Shown here: piece by piece, positions 42,501 to 53,636 of the stretch
Layout: every line of letters begins with the position of its first letter
Position numbering within the stretch: position 1 is the stretch's first letter
From: Trogon surrucura
Lineage: Eukaryota > Chordata > Aves > Trogoniformes > Trogonidae
Length of the DNA: 64,000 nt
Assembly: GCA_020746105.1 (NCBI GenBank)
Contig: CM036622.1
Span: 10,898,487 to 10,962,486, forward strand
Reading direction: 5' to 3'
Made by a program: the position numbers and the translations under genes
The notes under the pieces: generated by a model
Database searches by the model: none
Seen by the model: only the letters and a program-made list of their open reading frames with translations
What the model was told of the DNA's origin: nothing

Positions 42501-42899
42501 GCAGCCACACTTGACCAAATTCTATGTGGTTTTAGGTAAAGATGTTTGAAATTTATTGTCAAATATATGCAGATCAAGCCCATGTGGGAAGCAGGAAATA
42601 CGATAGAAATATGCAACTCCATTATGTGAATTTCTCAGTGTATGTTCCGCATGCTTTATGAATTTCACTACCATGATCATCTGTTTCATTCCTAGAAGAG
42701 AAAAAACTGGCAAATACAAATTTCTTCAAATAGGCGGCAGAAAGAGATTGACTTGAAATAAACAAAATAGTTGAAATTAAATTTTCTTGGCAAGATTTGC
42801 TTGTGTTGTTCATCAAATAAATGTACATTATGTCTTGCACTGTTACTCAGCTGTGATCCTATAATGTGTTCTCTGCATCCTGTCAGACATATGATCCTT

Positions 42900-43190
42900 T
42901 GTCCCATAATAGACCCAACTATCTCGCAACCAGCTGAGCTTGGGGTCATCCCAGGGTCAGGCTGGTTAAAGATGGCTGTCAGTTCACTGCCTGACTCACA
43001 GATGCACTTTAAATCACCTTTATCTTAGTTATGCTGATGCTTTCCAGCCATTGCTGTAGCAGGAGCTGTAGCATCTATATACAATGTAGGGAAATGTCTG
43101 GTAGCATCCCTGAAATTTTCTCCACGGATACACAATGTACAATGTGTCCAATATAAAGAAAGTGCAGCCAGATGTACAATGTGACATGAG
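42900..43190. promoter_or_regulatory. Candidate retinoic-acid responsive enhancer, distal
   Basis: The block has a perfect consensus DR5 (42943-42959) followed within about 240 bases by four ACAATG SOX-type words (43081-43086, 43132-43137, 43139-43144, 43176-43181) and a TAAAGATGGC stretch. It is about 12 kb past the HOXA1 stop. The motifs are seen; enhancer function is inferred. Confidence 0.45.
42943..42959 (+). promoter_or_regulatory. Perfect consensus DR5 RARE-type element
   Basis: GGGTCA is repeated identically with a five-base spacer (TCCCA). Both half-sites fit the RAR/RXR consensus [AG]G[GT]TCA. Confidence 0.65.
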
Positions 43191-45768
43191 AACTATTTCA
43201 AATACCTTTATGCAAGGTAGCTAAACAATAGGGTTCTCATCCATCTTGCAAGTGAAAATGAAAATTCAGAGGCTGAAATATCACCTTTCAGATCTGAAAT
43301 ATAATTATTACTTAGCCCGAAATTTTCAGCAAAAAGAGTTTTTGCATGAGGACAGATTATCTGAGAAATGCATCACCTGATGTTTTTATTGTGATAAATA
43401 CCTCCTTTCAGCTCCTGATGTTGTACAACTTCTTAATGTTTGTCACTAGTCTCCAAGGTATAGAAGAAAGACAGGCCTTAATTGTAAATTTACACATGCT
43501 TTATTGCCAGTGCAATGGCATGAACACATTTAACAGGATTGTCATTCCAGTTAATTATGCTGATTCTGACATGTACCTATCACGTCTAAAATTGATAGTG
43601 CCTTTCGACCAGTTAGTAGCATCACAATATGTTGTCTTTCTCTCTAAGGTTAAGCATGTTAGGGACCAGAGAATGGCAGGAGAAAAGAGTCCGTGCATAC
43701 TAAGTAAGAGTCATCGCCAGCTCGACAGCCAAATCTCCTTTTAAGAGAACTATAGGGAGCTCAACCCCAGCACATGTTCTGCATTTCTATGTATGCTGGA
43801 GCCCAAATGCACCTGTCCCAGGCAGAGACAATAATCTTCATTATGCCTAATAGTAAACAACACCATCCCAGCCCCTCGGGAACTCATGGCCTTGTCCACA
43901 ATGTGTAGTACCAGGCACACAAGCAGGTGGTAACACTTATTAAAGATATTAAAGCAGAAGAAAAAACAGCAGAAAAGGAGGATATTAGAAAACATTTTGT
44001 GGCGTGGGAAAAAACAATGTTCATGTTTTCCTTGCAGCAGAAGTCTGAGTCTGTGAATTCCAGACTGAAGAAATTAGGGAAGACTTGAAATCAACAGCAA
44101 ACCACAAAAAAATATTAAAAAAAATAAGAGTAAAACACCATCCTTACCCTCAGCAGAATTACCAGTGCTTAAATCAAAGCCTCACTTTAAAACCTCTCAC
44201 TGAAAAGGCAGACAGAAATCTGGGGAAACTGCAACCCTGTTGAATGGTCATGTGAAGTGCAACTTGGAATACGTCTCCATGCATTATAGAAACTTTCACA
44301 TTGTGCCTGGGAAAGGAAAATACAGAACCACTGAAGTCTCTCCTCTCTATGCTGTCCCTCTGCTCCTGCCCAGCCTGGGTATCAACTGCCCCAACTACCC
44401 CACTGCCCTATAGCAAATATCCTTGGGGACAGTGGTAGCAATAGCCAGCAGAGCCCCTGCAGGGCTGTCCCTCTTCTTTCCTCTCATCAGCCTTGCCCTT
44501 TTGACCACCTAACCCAGATTAAAGCAATGGAAGGGCTGCACCAAGGGCTGGAGAATGTAACCTCATGAGGCTTCAAAAACTGGAAAGGCTTGGAGCACCA
44601 GTGAACAGCTTCTGAAGAGCTTGTCTCATAGGTGTAGATAAGCATCTGAAAAACATACAGATAAAGATTTAGTTTTAAAATTCTTTTAAATAACAGAGTA
44701 AGCTGCATGCAAGGAGGAATTTCTTCCCACCATTCTCCTAATAAGTCTTTTGCATCTCTTCACCTTTTGAGTGCATCCAGAATTCATTTTACTGGTCAAG
44801 AAAAAGCAGTATTTTCAATAGTAGTTTTCTGTCTAAGCACACTCCTATTCACAATTAAAGGGATGTCCACACGTGATGGCTCGAGGAATGTCCTTCAGAC
44901 CTAGCTGACAGGATCTCTGGAGCAGAGCTCATTGCCTGGACAAAGTCGCATCAAGCAAGTCTGTCTCAAGACAGGGCTGCTGACAGACTTCATTCCTTTC
45001 TCCTTCTCTTTGAACTCAGATAGTGTTTGCCCCACGGGTAGTGACTTTCGGGGCTATTTTCACAGTCCTTTTTCTGAGAAAGTCCCAACTTAAATGGCTA
45101 GGGTGTTTTGTACAGCACAAATACAGCAGGAGTTAATCTTTCGTGGTGGAAGGGTATTTTCTCTTTTTCTTGTTGACATTTTTTTTATTTTATATGTTTT
45201 ACTATGATAAAAAGTCTTACTCTCTGTGACAGTAGATTATTTAATCTTCATTTAAATGCAGATTGCTTTTTTTTCCAAAGATTGATATATATGGAGAATA
45301 TTTAGAGACAATTTTAAGGCTCAAGCCGAACTCCATCACCTTTAGGGCTACTCCTCAAAACTGATATGGAATTGCACTGAACAGAAGACCTGCTTTAAAG
45401 GGTTAAAACCGTGCCTCACTCTCACAAATCCTAAAGGACACACCCATGCACCCATAGATCATTTCCTTCTACATGGACACTTCAGATAGTTAACACGAAG
45501 GGCAGCTCTTGAAGGCACTTCACCAAGAAGAAAGGGTTGTTTGAATTTCCGATATGAAGTAACAGCATCCTTCTCACCCTGAGGTTATATGCAGAGCGCA
45601 GAAACCGGGGGTGCAGGGGACCCTGTACAGCTGTGCGTAGCTGAACGCATACGCTGCCCTCGAGGAAGGGGCCAGGTTCCTTTTGTCTCTTCTCAGCCAA
45701 CACACACCTGAATGCAGTTAATATTGCTCAGCTCTTCCATTCATCTCCTGGCTGAGATTTGGGTTGGG

Positions 45769-45794
45769 TTTTTTTTTTTTTTTTTTTTTTTTTT
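45769..45794 (+). repeat. Poly(T) run
   Basis: 26 consecutive T residues preceded by GGGTTGGG; no LINE or SINE body is recognised beside it. Confidence 0.95.
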
Positions 45795-46285
45795 GGTCGA
45801 GGAAAGGAATTTTATGAAATAAAGATCTAAGGGCTGAAAATGTGTGTGCAAAGGAGGGGGAGGTGACAAATCTTGCAGCCCATGTGAAAGGTTGTTTTGC
45901 TTCTAGACCAAAGGGGAGGAGGCCTGATCCTGCTCCTGTGCTAGATAAGCAGATATCCTGCAGGCAAACAAAGCTGGCAACAGGCTGAAATCATGATGAG
46001 AGTTGAAAAGCTTGTTTTTCTATATGCACAACAAACCAGAAATGTTGACAGAAAAGCAAAAGAACATCTGCTCATGCTGGTCTATGAATGATTTCCCTGG
46101 TTCCATTAACCTCCCTTTCTCTGTCTCTCTTTTTTTTCTAAACTGAAAATTATAATTTTAAATGTTCAAGGCTTTCATTTCTCTATTAATCAAATTAAAT
46201 CTTCTTAGCCACAGTTAAAATACTCAGTGAGGTGCTTTGACCAAAGATCATTTGCCTTGCAATTAGAACTCATTTTTAATACAAC

Positions 46286-46327
46286 GGGGGGGGGGGGGGG
46301 GGGGGGGGGGGGGTGGTGGGCGGGGGG
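46286..46327 (+). repeat. Long G homopolymer and G-rich tail
   Basis: 28 consecutive G residues (46286-46313) continue as TGGTGGGCGGGGGG. It has strong G-quadruplex potential, and run length in an assembly is unreliable for such tracts. Confidence 0.95.
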
Positions 46328-47049
46328 AATAGAGAACCGCAGCTTTAGAATCAATATAACTATAAATTACTTGAAAAAGGAAACGGTAGCATCCTAGCTT
46401 GAAACAACAGATTTATTATCCCAGTGGCTAGTATTGTATCGACAGAGTGCATAAGTTTTATAAAGAAAGAGAGTAGGAGACATACAGAGAGAAATCAATG
46501 TTAATATGGGCTCACTGTTGCTTTAAATGCTGCATTTGTTGTAACAAATTTTCACTTATTATTTTAAATTGTAAAATGTCATGTTGAAAAATGGTTAGTG
46601 GCTCAAAAAAATCCTGTCTGCGGTATTTTCTGAGGCAAAACTGCACTGATTCTAATGAAAAAGGTCTGCAGAAGAGGGTCTTATTATGTGTTCTGTATTT
46701 AATCCTGGTTAAAATGTGTTACAAGAAGGCCTTCTCCATTCCCATATTTTGAACAGGATCACACTTAAGGTTGCAGCTAAAATTTGTGTTTAAACCTCAG
46801 TGACTTGCATTTATTTTGATTCACACCTACTGGCCAGGGTCAGTAGAATTGTCCTTTCTGATGGCAGCAAATACTTTAAATGCATCATCTTCCACTTCCA
46901 CAAGTAGAATTCCCCTGTGGTTACTCACACATACAATACAAAAAAAAAAACAACCAAACTCGAATGTCAGTCGAGGAGATTTCTTGTTAGCTTTCCGCTG
47001 CTTTCAGAGCACAGCTTGCCCTGCTGTCTTCTCAATTAATTGGGTGACA

Positions 47050-47222
47050 GAGCACTGGCACAGGCTGCCCAGGGAGGTTGTGGAGTCTTCTCTGGAGACA
47101 TTCAAAACCCACCTGGACACGTTCCTGTGCGATCTACTGTAGGTGATCCTGCTCTGGCAGGGGGTTGGACTAGATGATCTTTGAGGTCCCTTCCAACCTC
47201 TAACACTCTGTGACTGTGACAA
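47050..47222 (+). mobile_element. CR1 LINE 3'-end fragment, low divergence
   Basis: The copy begins at GAGCACTGGCACAGGCTGCC and runs through GAGACATTCAAAACCCACCT, GGTTGGACTAGATGATCTTT and GAGGTCCCTTCCAACC to a degenerate terminal repeat (CTCTGTGACTGTGAC). It looks closer to a consensus than the copies at 7.7 and 24 kb, so it is probably younger. Confidence 0.92.
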
Positions 47223-48879
47223 TCTGTGAAAAGTAGAGGAGAAAATTTTGCCCATTGTTGAATAGAGTCTACTGTTACGGCCTGATCTGGAGTCCAGGTT
47301 AGTGGGCGTGTCTTCTGTTTCAGCTCCAGCAGAAATGGGAGTCAACCTGTATGGCTGACCAGTCTTAAAACACATTATCATGTTCAAAAAAAGGAATTAC
47401 ATGGAGATTATCTGGCTTTCTTGAATATCAGGTTTGATTTACCATCAAAACAGTTTGTTAGAGGAGCCTCAGCACAATTTTCAGTGGGTTTTGTCTGCAT
47501 TCCCTGTTCAAACCCTGGGGTGGAAAAGATGTGATTCAAAGATAGAAAAGTTATCTTTACCAGTAGATTACCAAATTCAATGAGCCTAATCTTTCAACTT
47601 GCAAACCTGTGGGTCTCAGGTGAACTGAATCTTCCTGGACAATGAGCCACGGTAGGTCCTACTCAAAGATGATATATGCATGGAGTCAGATATGAGCGCC
47701 TGCTAACCTCTGAATCTTTCAATTTGTGAGCTGTCTTGAAAGAAGTTCTCTAATACCTCTTTCAATGAACTTAAGTTCTGGGAGAACATACATGTTCCTA
47801 ATGGATATAGACATTGCATGTTTCCTGGGCAGTGTGGGCTGAGGTGTGTCCCTGAGGATAGGCCTTTTCAGACCCTTTTTACCTCAGCCCCTGCTTTCAT
47901 GATCACTGCCTTGCCTCCTAGCGCTGTCGGAAATACAAAATACTAAATCTACAGGGTGGGGAGAAGATGTAATAAACTGCAAAGCCCTGCAGGGTCTTGC
48001 CTCTCTGCAATACCCACTTCCATGTCTAAACATACTCTTCATGCTAATGCTATTTGCTGGAACGAGTGTTCCTCCAAGATAACATTTTTACACTGTGAAA
48101 TATGCATGGCACTTTGATAGCTCAGCTCGAATGGGATCACCTGTCTGTTTCTAGACAGTGGGTTGGATGGTTTTTTACTTACTTTTTTTTTTCTCAGTAC
48201 AGAATAATCAGCACAACACTACCCAAACCAATGCATTTTGTTTAATGATCCATCTGTCCTCAGAACCATGCATGGATGTTAAATCCACTCATACTACAGA
48301 ACAGTGCTGCGGTGATTTTATCTCTTGCAAAACAGACTAGTCTGCTTGAAGTCTCCACATTTGCTGGGTGCTCGGGGAAATATTTTAAAGCTACACTAAG
48401 GAAATAAATTGAGGCTTGGATGGTATTTCCACTGCAACTGATGTTTTGCACAGCAGCTATGTGAGGTAGTAGACCTGTCGCAAAATTCAGGAGAAAACTT
48501 TCCTTTATTGGTACAGAGGATTTTCCACTACAACTGTGTAGAAATCCCCACCCATGTGGCTTAGCCCTTTCCATAACCTTCGCCTTCATGTGAAAGCAGT
48601 GAGAAGTCTGGACAAGTGGTTATTCTCTGAAACCCCTCCAATGTGCTCCCCCTGATCTGTCCCCAGATGGAGTCTGTGAATTACACAGATGTGCTTTGCA
48701 CCTGAAGGCTCACGGGTGTGCAGTGAAGGAGAGATTTCTATTCTCCGCCACCCACCCCCTCCCCGTTTCCACTGCCAGCCTCATGCTCATCTCTTTTCAC
48801 TACTTAACGAACCTGGTCTCCTGTGTTTTCTCTGCTCTTTATCCCATGTCACCGGGGCTGAGTGACTGCCGAAGATGAG
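47223..48879. other. Gene-free flank between third CR1 and the CpG-rich domain
   Basis: CpG-poor unique sequence. No supportable exon or repeat family was recognised; short frames up to about 130 codons overlap the neighbouring CR1 or each other and lack domains. Confidence 0.55.
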
Positions 48880-50889
48880 AGGGGATGAGGAGTGTGAGGA
48901 GGCAAGCTTCTGCCTTTGGTCTGAGCCTGACGGGGAATGATGAAAACCACATGGGCTATGAAAAAGTCCAGTCCAACTTTATGTTTACCGAGCTCCCTAG
49001 AAACGTCAACATCTGTCACCAAGTTACCCCTAAAAGGGGCATCCCCTTGCTACAGGACCCCAATGGCAGGTCCCATCCCTCTTCCCCCAGCACGGGCCCG
49101 AGCGGAGGGGGTGTTGACAGAGGGAAAGGGAGGTTATCCGGGATTTGGTGATGGCTATATTAATAGACAAAGGAGATCAGGAGTGATACCCGCGGCTCAG
49201 CATGGCGATGGCATTCAGGAGCGACCAGACGGCCCACAGCCTCCCGCCCAGTATCTCGCAGCCAGCCGGTAGCCCTTTTGGGGCTGAGCTCGCTGTTTGC
49301 CCCCCTGCGGCCAAGGGGGGCCCTGAGGAGTGACCCGCGGAGCTGGGTGAGGAGGAGCGCAGCCGCAGCCCCTCTTGGTTGTTATTACAATGCGCACAAC
49401 GAATTTTCCTCGTATTAGTCATTTCCCGAGGATCAAACCCGAAGACAGCTGCGAATGCAATCGATCCCTACAAAATGCGTTCGCGAAGCATTCAATCAAA
49501 GCAGATATTTCCTTGGATTTATTCCCTTTTCGTTTTTTAATAATCGATAGAATATTACACTGCTTTTTTTTTTTTTTAAGTTTCTGGAGGCAAACGTCCC
49601 GCCGAATTGCAGCCGCGCGTAGATTGGAATTAGAAAGTGCATAAATACTTAGGCGCAAAGTTAAACGTGTCGAATGCAAAGAGTAGCCTCCGCGTAGTTC
49701 GGGGAAGCCGGGCAAGCACTGGGCAGGCACCGAGGAGGCATCGGGCAGGCACCGGGGAAGCACCGGGCAGGGCGGGCAGGTCTCACTGCTCCCGGTCACT
49801 CAGACACTTCCTAAAACTCTTGGGAGTGAAACGCTCCATGAATCCCTGTCTTTTCGTAATGCCTCCGCTTCCCGCTGGCTTAGACAGATGTGAACATCTT
49901 AGACAGATGTGAACATAGGCAAAAGAGTTTGTGGCCGAGACTGACTTCGTGTCCTCGTTTGGGCTTGTATTTAGTTTTATTTATTTTTTTCTTTTTGCTA
50001 CTTTCACTTTCTTGAACGGGGAGAATTTTTGCAGTACCTTGAATTTGTATTTATAAACTGAGCACTCGGAAAAGTTGTGAGCTGGAGATTGGTTTCATCG
50101 TAATCGAGGCTGATCATTATTTGGCCACATTTTTATACGAATTAATAGTCCCGATTTAACTTTACGAGATGTACAGTTTCAAGGAAAGTAGATCGGAAAG
50201 CCAAAATAATTGTGAAAGAAGTAACGGCTGAAACATTCTCCGCGTGGAACAGATGATTAAAATATGTCACTGCCCCATAAAAAAATAGCGCGGAAGCATT
50301 TTTTCCAAGCCAATTTCTGCTCCTGTTACTGAAATGTGTAATCTCTTTGAATTTATATGCGAAGAGTACTCCTTGCATGATCAAAATCAAGAAAGTTTGC
50401 CCTAAAATGCTTAGGCACAAGGGAAGACTTCTTTCCCCTAGAACTCCGATTGATATCAATGGTCTTTCTGAGTCTGAAACAGGAGTAACTGTGACCTGTA
50501 ATATTTTATGACATATAAACCATAAAAGAATAATGTTAACAGTGAAAGTCGGCCAAGTAATGTGTCTAGGGAAGAAAAGGAATGTTTACCTTGGTAAGGG
50601 AGAAAGGGGAAAAGGGAGAGAGAGAAGGGGAAAAAAAGAGAAGTCAGAGAGAAAGACAGAGAAAACGAAAGAAGGAAAGAAAAGAAAGGACGAAGTAATT
50701 TTTTAAAATAAATACATGATGTTGCTTTTCATTCATATATTATTAATTTAATTATCTTGTATTTCCTTTTTGTGTTACCAATTTACCACCATCGCACAGA
50801 GCTAATTGCTAAGGGAAAACAAACAAGAGATCCTGCTCCTAAACTTACGCGGGAGGGGAAAAAAAAATAATCCGGAACGATTCTTTTCC
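48880..50889. other. CpG-containing unique sequence at the edge of the HOX domain
   Basis: From about 48,900 rightwards CpG dinucleotides become common, unlike the preceding flank. The block includes unique AT/CpG mixed sequence (about 49,375-49,700) and a purine-rich tract (about 50,588-50,690) ending in an AT-rich patch. No repeats of a known family and no supportable exon were seen. Such unmethylated-looking DNA usually marks the Polycomb/Trithorax-covered HOX domain; that is inference. Confidence 0.5.
50588..50695 (+). repeat. Purine-rich GA/GAAA tract
   Basis: Almost uninterrupted A and G for about 100 bases, with GAGAGAGA and GAAAGAAAGG units. Confidence 0.85.
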
Positions 50890-51640
50890 CAAAAAAAAAT
50901 TTTCAGACCCTCGCCTCGCCGAGGGCCCCGCCGTGCAGCGGGAGCAGTCTCCCCCGGGCCACCCCGCCTCGGACGGCGCTGCCGCTCAGGCTCTCCCGCC
51001 GTTGGCCCCGGGGCCCGGCCCAGCTCGGAGACTCCCGGGGCCCGACCGGGAGCTTTTCGCGGCCGGGGTCCCCCGGCAATGTCTGGGTGGAAGAGGGGTA
51101 GCTCCTGAGGAACAATTTCCCCGTGAAAACCCACTCGAATTTATAGCCCGAACGTGAGCTGCCATTAGAGAGGTACTAATAAATCCCTATTAAGTATGCA
51201 TTTATGCAGTGATTATGTGAACTTTGGCCTTTGAAGTCCCTGCAATTAGCAGCGACGTCCATCGCGTTTTGCCCAGATTTCTCCCTACTCTTTTTTTCCA
51301 TAGGGGATGGAGAGGGCAGTATAGCCCCGCGGCTCCGCCAGCGTCCCCAGCAGCGGGGCGCGTCTCCCACAGCCTCTCGCCACCCCACGAAGCTGCGGGG
51401 CAGAGAGACCCGAGCATCCCTTTGGCCCCTGCCCCCCCAGGAGCCCTCCTTGAAAATGCCGCATGCCTTGCAGGAGGGGTTGTTTCCCGCACCCCTGGTA
51501 CCTCTCGTCGAGGGTACCCACTTTTATGCCGGCGTCGGCTGCAGCGCGGGAGCGGGGAAGATGCTGGGATTTCGCTGTCACCGCAAAACAGCGGAAAGCG
51601 GTTTAGGGAAAAAAAACTGCCGGGCAAAAATGCGAGGAAA
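50890..51640. promoter_or_regulatory. Orphan CpG island downstream of HOXA1
   Basis: CpG-dense sequence occurs at about 50,905-51,100 and 51,310-51,640, split by an AT-rich 150-base patch. It does not overlap any supported exon; open frames on both strands here (for example 51,224-51,682) overlap in several frames and look like GC-driven chance. It ends just before the DR5 element, so it is probably part of the enhancer or an unrecognised promoter. Confidence 0.5.
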
Positions 51641-51689
51641 GTTGCCGCTGCCGGGGAGACAGTGAGAGGGAGAGAGGGATGACTCTGTA

Positions 51690-51960
51690 ATTGTTGCCTT
51701 TACCAAGGCTATGAGATTAACCGCTGGGACTTATTCTAAAGTGACCCATCACCGAATTCATTTCTGCTTGAACTTTCGGTGAACCTGAGATTAAAGAGGG
51801 GAGAGCAGCTAAGCAGTTTGTTGTTAGCTGCCTTTTCAACAGCCCTTTCAGACTGAGTAAATATTGATCGGTTTCAATCTGATTGCCCCAGAGGAAAACA
51901 CCAAAGCATCTCAATAGCCTCCAAAAGTAAACTTTAAAGGTGAACAGCAGAAATGGCCTT
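51690..51960. promoter_or_regulatory. HOXA1: HOXA1 3' retinoic-acid enhancer
   Basis: This non-repetitive block about 3 kb past the HOXA1 stop contains the DR5 element GGTTCACCGAAAGTTCA on the minus strand (51785-51769). That is the half-site pair and spacer of the RARE known 3' of HOXA1, bound by RAR/RXR and needed for early neural expression. Flanking AT-rich words, for example AAATATTGATCGG near 51,860, may be cofactor sites. Enhancer borders are estimated by eye. Confidence 0.85.
51769..51785 (-). promoter_or_regulatory. HOXA1: Canonical HOXA1 3' RARE (DR5)
   Basis: On the minus strand two direct half-sites, GGTTCA and AGTTCA, are separated by five bases (CCGAA), matching the RAR/RXR DR5 consensus at every position. 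The position 3.1 kb downstream of the HOXA1 stop agrees with the mammalian element. Confidence 0.92.
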
Positions 51961-53560
51961 AAGTATGATAGGAAGATGCTAAAATCCGTTTGACATTTGG
52001 ACGAGGTTTGGGTTGGGTTTTGGTTTTGTTTTTTTTGTTTGTTTGTTGCTGGGGTTTTTTCTTCGTTTTTTTTTTCTCCTGAGACTCCAGAAAGAAAAAT
52101 TAAAATTCTTTTTTAAGTGTAGAAACAAAAGGATTCCCATAACCTGAAAGGAAAATGAGTGTCTCCATCAGGCCAAATCACGCTGTGATTTTTTTTTAGC
52201 CATATTTTTGTGGTAGAAACTCTAAGCTAGAGATTCCCCACACCCCCTGACCCGAAAGGATGATGGTATCGAAATTATAATAATGCCAACAAAATGAGCC
52301 GGGATCGGGAAGTTTGGGGTGTCTTTGCTCGTAATTGTTCAGAACTGCGGGTAATCAAAAAAAAAAAAAAAAAAAAGATAACTCGGGATTTGGAAGGAGA
52401 CGGCATTCTCTGCCGATGAATCGCTCAGCACAGATTGACGCACTGACAAGAGTCTTGTCTCTCTCATTTAGGGTAAAATTTATGGCTGCTCTTTCTAACA
52501 CATTAAGTCAACACCGGAGAAGCCGGGTTGCAAATCCGAATTCCAGCAATGTTTAGATCCAAATTTCGATATTGAAATGCCCTCATTGGCATGCAAATGC
52601 CACTTTAACACATCCAAGCCTCTGGAAGAAGGCCATCTGTTTTGCTTTGTGGCTTTACACTAATAAACAAAAGGTAAAGTATATGGCAGGCGGGGAAATT
52701 AAAGAAATAAGAGGCAGCGGCGGTAGTCTTTGGAGACAGCCCTGCTCCCTTGCAGATAGTTTGACTCTTGATATGGCCGCCGCGCCTTGCAAATCAGGGC
52801 TTGTCTCTTGACTCCGAAGTGAAGAAAATTTCGTCGACTCTGCGGACTCCGCAAAGCAAAGCGTGTGTGGGTAGCCCGGCCCCGGGAGAAGCCTGGGAGC
52901 TCTCTCTAGCAGCTGGGCCGGGGGAAGGAGATATTACGCGTGTTTGCGCTGAAATTCAAGAGGCAGCAGTGACTTGAGACACCTCCCCGCCCAGCAGAGC
53001 ATGTTTCTGCTCTGTCCTGCCACCCGGTTTCTCCACACACGCGCTCCCTCTCACCCTTCCCAACCCACTGTTCATCTGACACCTCTTGGAAATATTACCA
53101 TACTTACCTGCGAGAACTTGGTCTTTCCCTGCACACCCCTCCCCCCCAAAAAAAAATTATATGGTAGGGAATGGGCTGGAGTTAATGCCTTCTGGCACCT
53201 GGGAACCATCCTCTACCTTGGCACCCATCAGCCATTGTGGATGACAGCCTGCAGTGGAAGGAGAGAGAAGCCGGACCAGCTTAGTGCCCGAGCTAATTAA
53301 ATGTACAGCCCTTGGTGAGGGGCCTGCGATGTGAGGAAAGACTGGCTGAAGACAATTTCTGCTTTTGAAGGGTGCTCTGTTTATGTAAGTGTCAGCATCC
53401 ATCCCGAGGTGAAAAGGTTAACACTTGACCCAGGAAGTACTTCAGAAATAGATCGGGATCGTAAAATCCTCCCGGTTACAGAAGAGGAAGAGAATGGTCT
53501 TATATTGTCTAAGAATAATATTATTTGAGCATAAGATAGGAAGAAGCTTCAGGCTGGGCA
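51961..53560. other. Non-coding DNA between the 3' RARE and HOXA1
   Basis: The stretch contains a T/G-rich low-complexity tract (about 52,008-52,080), an A run (52,357-52,376), and a unique block at about 52,380-52,960 with CpGs and an octamer ATGCAAAT at 52591-52598 flanked by an inverted CCAAT word. The last block looks like a regulatory element rather than a gene. Confidence 0.5.
52380..52960. promoter_or_regulatory. Candidate conserved element with POU octamer, 3' of HOXA1
   Basis: This is non-repetitive, moderately CpG-rich sequence 2-2.5 kb past the HOXA1 stop. It includes a perfect ATGCAAAT octamer (52591-52598), as bound by OCT4 and related POU factors, and several AT-rich words. Constraint is inferred from appearance only. 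Confidence 0.35.
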
Positions 53561-53561
53561 C

Positions 53562-53636
53562 ACAGAATCACAGAATGTTAAGAATTGGAAGGGACCCCAA
53601 AAGATCAACCAGAGTTCTGACCCCGGCAAAACAACA
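53562..53636 (-). mobile_element. CR1 LINE 3'-end fragment, reverse orientation
   Basis: The minus strand matches the avian CR1 3' end: the plus strand shows the terminal repeat copies ACAGAATCACAGAATG followed by the complement of the conserved TTCCAACTCC-type segment (GGAAGGGACC). Only the last 75 or so bases are present. It lies about 150 bases beyond the HOXA1 poly(A) signal. Confidence 0.85.

Larger units (their letters stand above)
24471..47049. other. Gene-free flank, segment between second and third CR1 copies
   Basis: No exon, tRNA or microRNA hairpin was recognised in 22.5 kb. It contains candidate regulatory blocks (about 31,690-31,870, 35,740-36,500 and 42,900-43,190), a GCTT repeat (37,451-37,467), a T-run/A-run inverted repeat near 40,780-40,806, a T run (45,769-45,794) and a G run (46,286-46,313). 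Open frames up to 149 codons (27,563-28,012) have no domain features. Confidence 0.6.

Noticed and set aside
1..48880. SKAP2 exons or a mammalian HALR1-type lncRNA in the flank
   Set aside because: Synteny makes them conceivable, but no SKAP2 protein segment or convincing splice chain was seen.
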